Source: Pseudomonas mucoides (GTDB lineage Bacteria; Pseudomonadota; Gammaproteobacteria; Pseudomonadales; Pseudomonadaceae). Taken from it: DNA of 64,000 nt. This document shows, piece after piece, positions 34,596 to 41,900 of the stretch. Made by a program: the position numbers and the translations under genes. Location: assembly GCF_015461845.1 (NCBI RefSeq), contig NZ_JACOPW010000006.1, forward strand, positions 186,001-250,000, written 5' to 3'. The notes beneath the pieces were generated by a model that had not been told where the DNA came from, made no database searches, and saw only the letters and a list, made by a program, of their open reading frames with translations. How positions within the stretch are numbered: the stretch's first letter is position 1; the number at the start of each line of letters is the position of its first letter.

Positions 34596-34601
34596 TATAA
34601 T
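34596..34601 (+). promoter_or_regulatory. -10 element of ppa
   Basis: TATAAT 63 bp before the ppa ATG, in the sequence GCCTATAATCGCC. The -35 region is weak. The resulting leader would include both copies of the direct repeat at 34611-34644. Confidence 0.55.
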
Positions 34602-34610
34602 CGCCGCCAC

Positions 34611-34644
34611 TTTTTGGTCAATCCGGCCAAGTGTTTTTGGTCAA
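34611..34644 (+). repeat. 11-bp direct repeat in the ppa leader
   Basis: TTTTTGGTCAA occurs at 34611-34621 and again at 34634-34644, start to start 23 bp. The second copy ends about 7 nt before the GGGGG ribosome-binding region of ppa. Confidence 0.7.
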
Positions 34645-34663
34645 CTAACGGGGGCACCGCCCA

Positions 34664-35191
34664 ATGAGCTACAGCAAGATTCCGGCTGGCAAAGACCTGC
34701 CGAACGACATCTACGTCGCGATCGAGATCCCGGCCAACCACGCGCCGATCAAATACGAAATCGACAAAGACAGCGATTGCCTGTTCGTTGACCGTTTCAT
34801 GGCCACCCCGATGTTCTACCCGGCCAACTACGGTTACATCCCGAACACCCTGGCTGACGACGGTGATCCCCTCGACGTGCTGGTTGTAACCCCTTACCCG
34901 GTTGCTCCAGGCTCGGTCATCCGCGCTCGTCCAGTCGGCATCCTGAACATGACCGACGACGGCGGCGGCGATGCCAAAGTCATCGCAGTCCCACACGACA
35001 AGCTGTCCCAGCTGTACGTCGACGTGAAGGAATACACCGACCTGCCACCACTGCTGATCCAGCAGATCGAGCACTTCTTCGCGAACTACAAAGATCTCGA
35101 AAAAGGCAAATGGGTGAAGATCGAAGGCTGGGCCGGCGCTGATGCCGCCCGCGAAGCGATCACCAAGTCGGCTGCCGCCTACAAAGGCTAA
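34664..35191 (+). CDS. ppa: Inorganic pyrophosphatase (family I)
   Basis: A 175-residue soluble enzyme that hydrolyses pyrophosphate and pulls biosynthetic reactions forward. Metal and phosphate ligands are seen in 'KYEIDKDSDCLFVDRF', 'YPANYGYIPNTLADDGDPLD' and 'DDGGGDAKVIAVP'. Normal length for the hexameric bacterial enzyme. It has its own promoter and a strong bidirectional terminator. Confidence 0.97.
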   Translation: MSYSKIPAGKDLPNDIYVAIEIPANHAPIKYEIDKDSDCLFVDRFMATPMFYPANYGYIPNTLADDGDPLDVLVVTPYPVAPGSVIRARPVGILNMTDDGGGDAKVIAVPHDKLSQLYVDVKEYTDLPPLLIQQIEHFFANYKDLEKGKWVKIEGWAGADAAREAITKSAAAYKG

Positions 35192-35223
35192 GACGCCATT
35201 GGCCTTGCGCCACTGACGACTTG

Positions 35224-35253
35224 AAAAAAACCCCGGTTGATCCGGGGTTTTTT
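35224..35253. terminator. Bidirectional rho-independent terminator after ppa
   Basis: CCCCGG (35231-35236), loop TTGAT, CCGGGG (35242-35247), with A7 before and T6 after, so that it works in both directions. It lies 32 bp after the ppa stop. Confidence 0.93.
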
Positions 35254-35352
35254 GTGGGCGCTCATAAAGGGCTTTAAACAGCGTGTTTATCTTTTCGCCA
35301 CTGCGGTTTTTCTCTGTTTAATTTGTTCCAAATACGTCTTACATCCGGTCGT

Positions 35353-35379
35353 AAATTTCCCTCGAAATTTGAACGGTTC
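35353..35379. promoter_or_regulatory. Candidate operator for the S24 repressor
   Basis: AAATTTC (35353-35359) and GAAATTT (35364-35370) form a perfect 7-bp dyad with a 4-bp centre, directly followed by the palindrome GAACGGTTC (35371-35379). Both lie 40-70 bp before the repressor ATG in an AT-rich stretch, the place for autoregulation. Inferred from symmetry. Confidence 0.4.
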
Positions 35380-35420
35380 GTTTATTCAAAGCCCCGCCCT
35401 GCGCCCGTAGACTCGTGTTT

Positions 35421-36167
35421 ATGAAAAAGAACACTAGCGGCCCACGGTTCAAAGCATTGCTCGAAAAAGCCAAGATCACGACGACAGGATTTGCCGCTTT
35501 TTTCGACACGGAAGCTCAAAACATCCACAACTGGTACACCCGTGGTGTGCCCGCTTACCGCATGGAAGAGGTTTCCAGATTACTTTCGGTCAACAGCCAC
35601 TGGCTCAAAACCGGCGAAGGCCCGGAAGACGCCAAACACCTGCGCCTGCTCGACGAGTCCGGCAACACCTTCGACGCCCAGGCGATTCGTGGCATCTACA
35701 CGGTGATCGAGCCGACCGACGTCGAACTGCCCCTCTACAAAGAAACACCCATCGCCCCGGGGTCTCACAAAACCCACATCGTGGAAGACACCGGCCAATT
35801 CATCCGCCTCCCCAAAAGCCACCTCGACTCCCTGGAAATCAACCATGCCGATGCGATCTGTATTCACATGCTCGGCAATAGCATGGGCGCAAGGATTGAG
35901 GACGGCTCTATCCTCGCCATCGACCGTGGGCTGACCAAAGTGATTGATGGGGAGATTTACGCCCTCGACCATGACGGGATGCTGCGCATCAAATACCTGC
36001 ACCGAATGCCCGGGAATGCGCTGCGGTTACGCAGCTACAACAAAACCGAGCACCCGGATGAGATTTTCAGTGCCGAGCAGATTGATAAGCAGAACATCAG
36101 GGTGCTGGGGTGGGTGTTCTGGTGGTCGACACTCAACAAACGGCGACCGGCGGTGCCGTTCCTGTAA
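35421..36167 (+). CDS. Phage-type transcriptional repressor, HTH plus S24 (LexA-like) peptidase
   Basis: A 248-residue protein. Residues 1-65 form a helix-turn-helix ('FAAFFDTEAQNIHNWYTRGV'). The C-terminal half is an S24 peptidase fold with Ser154 in 'LGNSMGARIEDGS' and Lys191 in 'LRIKYLHR', 37 residues apart as in LexA (119 and 156). The usual Ala-Gly self-cleavage bond is not evident in the linker (75-125). It resembles CI/PrtR-type repressors, but no prophage or tailocin genes are adjacent. It may be a remnant or a stand-alone stress switch. ATG 35421 is preferred over the GTG two codons upstream. Confidence 0.85.
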   Translation: MKKNTSGPRFKALLEKAKITTTGFAAFFDTEAQNIHNWYTRGVPAYRMEEVSRLLSVNSHWLKTGEGPEDAKHLRLLDESGNTFDAQAIRGIYTVIEPTDVELPLYKETPIAPGSHKTHIVEDTGQFIRLPKSHLDSLEINHADAICIHMLGNSMGARIEDGSILAIDRGLTKVIDGEIYALDHDGMLRIKYLHRMPGNALRLRSYNKTEHPDEIFSAEQIDKQNIRVLGWVFWWSTLNKRRPAVPFL

Positions 36168-36181
36168 CACACGCCGTCGCG

Positions 36182-36230
36182 CCCACATTGGAATGCGATC
36201 AAATGTGGGAGCGAGCCTGCTCGCGATGGC
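36182..36230. repeat. REP unit with upstream inverted repeat
   Basis: CCCACATT (36182-36189) pairs with AATGTGGG (36202-36209), and the latter runs into AGCGAGCCTGCTCGCGATGGCGG, a solo REP hairpin. It follows the S24 repressor gene by about 15 bp. Confidence 0.7.
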
Positions 36231-36346
36231 GGCTGAACATTCGCCCTACAAACCCGGACGGGTGACTGAACTCAATGCACCAATCGCTCTACACCACACT
36301 CCACGCTGGGAATTTCCTCAAATAATCAGTATGCTGCGCCCCACAT

Positions 36347-36472
36347 TTGCGCATCGACCCGCCCCGCGGCTCAGATCGCACCGACAAGGCAGATGATTTT
36401 CTCGCCGAGTCCCACAGCCGGACGCAGATCCGGGTGTACGTTTTGAAGGCTGGCGCGGTTTACCAAAAATGA
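36347..36472 (+). CDS. Possible 41-residue protein with its own terminator
   Basis: Starting at a TTG (36347), the frame reads 'LRIDPPRGSDRTDKADDFLA' and continues ESHSRTQIRVYVLKAGAVYQK to a TGA at 36470-36472. The composition looks like real protein rather than shadow sequence, and a good rightward terminator follows 20 bp on. However there is no ATG and no clear Shine-Dalgarno, and a TAA lies in frame 24 bp upstream, so it may be a pseudogene that lost its start. I recognise no named family. It lies in the otherwise empty 380 bp between the S24 repressor and magF. Confidence 0.35.
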   Translation: MRIDPPRGSDRTDKADDFLAESHSRTQIRVYVLKAGAVYQK

Positions 36473-36491
36473 ACCAAGCCAGTCCCCGAGA

Positions 36492-36514
36492 AGCCGGCCA
36501 CAAGCCGGCTTTTT
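36492..36514 (+). terminator. Rho-independent terminator, rightward
   Basis: AGCCGGC (36492-36498), loop CACAA, GCCGGCT (36504-36510), then TTTT. The T-run shows plus-strand use, so something rightward, either the small frame at 36347-36472 or read-through from the S24 repressor gene, is terminated here. Confidence 0.75.
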
Positions 36515-36547
36515 AATGCCTGCGATTTGAGGAACCGTCATACAACT

Positions 36548-37363
36548 TCACGGATAACTAAACGACTTAACCAACGTCAACTCCCCCACCGCCCGCATCG
36601 GCACCAGAAACGTCTCCATCTTCTCGCTCGGCGTCCCTTCCTCGGTAATCACCGTCACCTGCGCAGTCGTCAGCGGCTGAACCGCATCCTCCTGTCCTTC
36701 CTCATCACGGCTATACCCACCGCCAAAGTAATTCACATACACCAGATACTGCCCCTTGATCGGCGCTGGCATGGCAAAGATCTCCGGCCCATACCCGGTC
36801 GTCACGTCAACATCCAGCGCCGCACCATTGGGCGCAACCCGATCGCCGTACCAGATATGCGCCCCATCCGGCGTAATCAAATGCAGGTCGAGGTCCGTGC
36901 CGTCACTGTCCCACGACAACAACACCCGCAACTTGGCCGGCGTGGCACCACCACTGGCATTGAGGAACTGCGTGCGATGCCGCTGTTGTCCATCAGGGCT
37001 GCGCACTTCGACGCTGTTGCTGCCATTGGGAAACGAGAACGGGCGATCAAAGCGGCCGGCGGGATCGATCTTCAGCGGCATGCTCACGCCGTTGACGATC
37101 AAACGACCAGGCTCCTTTGATTTGGGCGTGGATTTGATCTGGCCGCTGATGCGCGCGGTGTTGGCCTGCCCTACCGGGGTGTTCACCGATGAAGCGGGAT
37201 AGTTGACGGTCTGGCGGAAGTTTTCACCTTCGCCTTCAACCGCGCCCGTGCGCCAGCCTCCGACGGGGGTGTCGAGTTTGACGGCGGCGTCTGCGGCGAA
37301 CATCGTCGGCATCGCGCAAAGAGTACAAAGGAACAGGAAGACCTGTGGATAACGGAGTTTCAT
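36548..37363 (-). CDS. magF: DUF2135 protein, last gene of the mag operon (YfaP-like)
   Basis: A 271-residue exported protein; the signal peptide ends near 'MFAADA'. The DUF2135 domain includes 'LRVLLSWDSDGTDLDLHLIT' and 'GQYLVYVNYFGGGY', and it ends 'ETFLVPMRAVGELTLVKSFS'. It is a clear paralogue of the first gene of the same operon (45931-46722): both share VGGWR near the N-terminus, NSVEVRS, a W-D-x(5)-LDLH strand and a matching C-terminus. The family has a beta-sandwich, calcium-binding-like pattern and unknown function. It starts 3 bp after the magE stop. Confidence 0.88.
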   Translation of the reverse strand: MKLRYPQVFLFLCTLCAMPTMFAADAAVKLDTPVGGWRTGAVEGEGENFRQTVNYPASSVNTPVGQANTARISGQIKSTPKSKEPGRLIVNGVSMPLKIDPAGRFDRPFSFPNGSNSVEVRSPDGQQRHRTQFLNASGGATPAKLRVLLSWDSDGTDLDLHLITPDGAHIWYGDRVAPNGAALDVDVTTGYGPEIFAMPAPIKGQYLVYVNYFGGGYSRDEEGQEDAVQPLTTAQVTVITEEGTPSEKMETFLVPMRAVGELTLVKSFSYP

Positions 37364-37366
37364 GGC

Positions 37367-38986
37367 CTATTCCAGCAAGAGGTGGCGGGCGAGCCCTTCG
37401 ATGTAGGTTTCATCCTGGCCGTTGGGGTGTGCTTCGAAGGCCAGGTGCAGGTATTCGTGGGTCAGGTCGAGGCGGTCTTGCAGCGACAGCACGCCGCGCA
37501 CGTAGATGCGCTGGCGTTCACGGTCGACATAGGGGCGGCCGAAGGTCAGGCGGCAGACGGCGAAGGTGCTGACTTCGTTGTAGCCAACCTCGCTTTCCAG
37601 CCGCGCACGCCAGCCGCGGCGTTGGGTTTGCAGCCAGTCTTGCGCGGAGGGCAGTGCTTCGCAGGAGGCGACGGGATTGTCCCAGCGGCTGAGGCTGGCG
37701 CGTGGGTAGGCGTGCAGCAGAATGGCGTCGTAGCGCTGGCCGGCGTTGGCCTGTTCGACGGCTTGCTGCCAGGCGAGTTTGTCCGGGCCGGGTTGGTCGG
37801 AATGGTAGGTGACGGTGCTGCCGGCCAATACGAGGTCGCTGGTCCATGCGGCGATATGGCGTGATTCGCTGGTGGCCGGGCGCGGGGCGACGCGTTGACG
37901 GCTGCTGCTGTCGTCGATGCTCAGGCAGTCGCCGTGGTGCGTGGCGTTTTGCAGGAGGTAGGTGCGGATGGCGATGGCCAGGGCTTTGGCGGCTTCGACG
38001 GGCTCAGGTTTGGCTTCGCGCTGGAGGACGCGGGCGACGTATTCTTCGCGGTCCAGACGGGCGACAAGCTGATCCTTGAGCAAGAAGAGTTCGCCGTCAC
38101 TGTGGATATCGAGTTGGTTGCCGTTGCTGAATTCGACTCGATAGTCGCCCTGCAATGGGCCGGAAGAAACAACACGATCCCCCGCCAGAACCCGCTCAAT
38201 CGGATAGCGAGAAAACAGTCCGACTTCGACGCAGCGTCCCGTGTCCGCGGGCCAATCAACCGGCAGCACTGCGGCCAACGCTTCAGCGTAATGACGCAGC
38301 ACCCTCTGACTGGTCCCGCGCCCACCCGCCCAGATCGGCGTGCCGTCCACCATCCAACCGGCAAAACCGCCCTGACGCGACGACGGATCCTGATCCCCCA
38401 GCCAGCTCCAGGTTTTCACCCGCAACCGACCACCGAGTTCGCCCACGACATTGCCGTCGGCGGCATTAAGCACCACGTCCAGCAACACCCGCCGCGCCTG
38501 ATCCTGCGCCGGCATCACGGCCAACACCTTGAGCAATTCAGCGACGGACACTCGCGTAGAGGGCTTTAACGACGGCAAGTCCAGCAACCACTCCGGCGCC
38601 TGTCGCGCCTGCCAATACGTACGCCAGTCAGTGGCAGTGATGCCCAAGCGTGCCGGTTCAAAATACAAACCGCACGATTTCACCAATGCCTGATCACGCG
38701 CGATCTTGCCGCCGGCGGTGCAGCAATAAACTTCATCTTTCGACTGCCCGCGACATTCATACGCAGGTTCACGGGCGCCGGTATCCACCAGCCAACCGTA
38801 CACAAACAACTTCCACAAACTGCCCAACGGCGCCTGCACATCAGCAGGCAAGGGCTCGCGTGAAATAACCTGAGTCCGGTTCAACGAAATCAGTTCACCC
38901 TTGAAGCCCAGCCGCAGCGGTTCGTCCTGCGCTGTCGCCAGCGCAGGAATCAAACACAGCAGCAACCAGACCAGAGGCCGGGTCAT
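37367..38986 (-). CDS. magE: DUF2300 periplasmic protein with SpoIID-like and HExxH motifs (YfaQ-like)
   Basis: A 539-residue exported protein (signal peptide to about residue 19). Three elements stand out. The N-terminal 'QAPLGSLWKLFVYGWLVD' has SxxK (Ser56, Lys59) as in penicillin-binding or beta-lactamase folds. Residues about 312-342 ('EEYVARVLQREAKPEPVEAA' and on to AIAIRTYLL) match the SpoIID/LytB peptidoglycan-hydrolase pattern. 'LTHEYLHLAFEAH' near the end (His510, Glu511, His514) is a zinc-peptidase HExxH. The gene follows magD by one base. A role in handling peptidoglycan or processing MagD is inferred; the family is uncharacterised. Confidence 0.87.
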   Translation of the reverse strand: MTRPLVWLLLCLIPALATAQDEPLRLGFKGELISLNRTQVISREPLPADVQAPLGSLWKLFVYGWLVDTGAREPAYECRGQSKDEVYCCTAGGKIARDQALVKSCGLYFEPARLGITATDWRTYWQARQAPEWLLDLPSLKPSTRVSVAELLKVLAVMPAQDQARRVLLDVVLNAADGNVVGELGGRLRVKTWSWLGDQDPSSRQGGFAGWMVDGTPIWAGGRGTSQRVLRHYAEALAAVLPVDWPADTGRCVEVGLFSRYPIERVLAGDRVVSSGPLQGDYRVEFSNGNQLDIHSDGELFLLKDQLVARLDREEYVARVLQREAKPEPVEAAKALAIAIRTYLLQNATHHGDCLSIDDSSSRQRVAPRPATSESRHIAAWTSDLVLAGSTVTYHSDQPGPDKLAWQQAVEQANAGQRYDAILLHAYPRASLSRWDNPVASCEALPSAQDWLQTQRRGWRARLESEVGYNEVSTFAVCRLTFGRPYVDRERQRIYVRGVLSLQDRLDLTHEYLHLAFEAHPNGQDETYIEGLARHLLLE

Positions 38987-38987
38987 G

Positions 38988-41900
38988 TCAGTTGACCGTG
39001 ACCTGACCGAGGGCCGGTTTCTGTTCCTGCGCCTGATGTTGCGGCGCATAGACCTGCGTGAAGCGCACCGGCGGCAGATTGAACTGACCCTTCTGCGAGA
39101 AGCGCACCAAATGTCGCAGGCGCAACTCACCGCTCAAGGCATCCACCGGAATCGCATAAGCCATCTGACCCGGCTCAAAACGCGCCTTCTCCAGCGCGGT
39201 CGGTTCGGTGCCGGCCTTGCCCATCAATTTGATGCCCCACGTCGTGCGTTCGACATCGGCGCCCGGCGGCAGCGGCACTTCGAGCATGCCGTAGCGCAAC
39301 GGTTTCGCGGCTTTGCTGGTGATGATCACTTCATCCAGATACAGGCTGTCGCTGGACAACGGCTGGGTGCCGACCGCTTCGAGTTTGAAGGTGAAGGCTT
39401 CATCACCCGGCACCAAGCGCGACAGGCGACGAGTGATGGTCACGGCCATCGGATCAATCGCAGGTTGTTTGGTCTGGAAGCTCAACACGGCACGCAATGG
39501 CCGCTCCTGCGTCCCGGCCAAGGACAACACCGCTGGCACGGGCGCAGCACCCTGCCACGTCCAGTACATCTCACCGGTATCGCCGTACTGTTTCTTCCAG
39601 CCTTCACCCGGCGCCAGTGCGATGGTCGGCGAAGCTTGTTCAATACTGCGTTGCAGCCAGGTCAACGCCAGGGCGCGCTCCAGCGTCGATTGCTGGGGCA
39701 GCAAGCGTTGCAGCAAGGCTTGCGCGTGTGCCTGATCGAAGGGTTGCAGCGACAGGTTCAGCGCTTCGGCGAACGGCTGCGAGCTGACCGCCAGACGCTG
39801 TTGCGCATCCGCCAGTTGACGATTGAAAGCCTCCGGCAGCGTCACCTTGGACTGACGCGCCAGCGATGCCGTCAACACACGGGCAGCGGCCAGGCCGAGC
39901 GCCGAATCCGGATCGCTCATGACGATGCTGTCTTCGCCATCTTCCATCAGGTTCGCGGCATTACCCTCGCCCGCTTTCGCCAGGTCGTCCATCAACCCGC
40001 TGAGCAAGGTGTTCACCGGCAATTGCATCTGTTTGGCAAACGACAGGATCAGCGCACGCTGCAACAACGGCGTGTTCTGGGCCTGTTTCGAATACACCTC
40101 CAGCACCCGCTGCCAATGCTCCGGCGGCAAGCTCAAGTCCAATACTTTGCTGGCGTTCCAGTCGGCGTAATAGGCGTAAGCGGTGAGGAAGGCATCCGGC
40201 TCGCCATCCATGCCCCACCAGGTGAAGCTCGCGGAAGGCCCGGCCATTTGCACCAGTCGCAGGCGGCTGTTTTGCATGATCAGGCGCAAGCGGTCGCGGA
40301 TCTGCGGGTTCGAGGCCAGCGTCGGATAGGCGATGCTCAGCGGCAGCAAACGGCTGGCGGTCTGCTCGACGCCGCCGTACGGATAGCTCAGCAGATCATC
40401 CAGCGCCGAACGGAACAGCGCTTGCGGACTGTCATCCAGACGCAGGCGGATATCCGTCGCATCGGCCGGCACGCTCAGCGGCGTATCACCACTGGCCACG
40501 TCCAGACTTTGGCTTTGCGTGACCTGCCAGCCTTCGCCGGTGGCGGTCAGGCGCACGGCCAGCGCGTCAGCGGTTTTGCCGTCCTGCACCAGTTCGGCGG
40601 TCCACTCGCCACTGGCCAACGAGAACTCCGGCAGCGCGATGTAGTTGATGCCGTTGTTCAGGGTCACAGGCACACGCTGATCGGCGCCGCCGAAATGAAT
40701 CACCAGCTCCGCCTTGACCGGTTTCTCGGCCTGACTGAAGGCGAACACCCCGAGACTCGGCTTGTCGCCACTGCGGAATTTAGTCGGCCCGCTCCATTTC
40801 AGGTACAGCGGTTTTTCCGAACGCACGAACTGCTTCTTCTGCCCGACTTGCCCGTCATCGGCGATGGCCCGGGCGGTGATGCGCCAGCGGGTCAGCGAGT
40901 CCGGCATCTTGAAGGTGAAACGGGTTTTGCCGTTGGCATCAGTCACCAGTTCCGGCTGCCACGCGGCGGTGTCGACGTCTTCACGACGCGGCCGTTCCAG
41001 CACTTTCACCCCGCGCTCGCTGCGGTTGGCTTTGCCCGGCGCGCCGGGGCTGCCCGGCAGTGCCACGTCATAGCTGATGAACGACAGGCTGGCGCTGGTG
41101 CGCACGTTGTTGCGGCGCGGGTGGTAGAAGAATTGGTCGATGCTCGGCGCGACTTCCGGTTGCAACGCGTAGACCATTTCATCGACCACGCTGACGGTCA
41201 GGTGCGCCGGAATCGGCTTGCCGGCGAACTGTGTGGTCAGGTCGACCGACACGGTTTCACCGGGTTGATACGTCTCTTTATCGGTGGCGATGGCCACGTC
41301 GATCTGCGGCGCAATCACCTTGATCCCGGCGTTCTGGAAGCTGTATTGACCGCCCTTGGTGTAGAGCACGGAGAAAGTCAGGTTCGGGGCGAAATTGTCT
41401 TTCACCGGGATGCGTGCGCGGTATTGGGTGTCGCTGAGTTTCTCCATCTTCAGCCAGTCACCGCCCTTGGACAGCAGCGCGGTGGCCTCGACTTTGTCGC
41501 GCTCCAGCGACAGCAATGCATCGCTGATCGGCTCCGGGAACGTGATCAGTGCGAGGGCTTCATCACCGGCCTTGTACTCGGGTTTATCGAGGACGATTTC
41601 CACGGTGCCTGGCACGGCTTTTACGCCGTCGCCGGTGACCGAATGACCGGTCGCACCAATGACTCGGCCATGGTCATCTTTCAACGTCAGGTTGTAGGTG
41701 CCGGGACGCTCGAAGGCCACGGTGAAACCTTTGTCTCTGGCGGCCAGTTTGCCGTCGCCGGAGGTCTGGTCTTCCAGACGCACCCAGCTGTAGCTGCTCG
41801 GCGTCACGGTTTTGCTCTGCTCGTTGGCGCCCTCATTGACGAAGCTGAACGCAACCTTGTCGCCCACCGCACTGAATCGCTGCGGTGCGCGCAAACTGAA

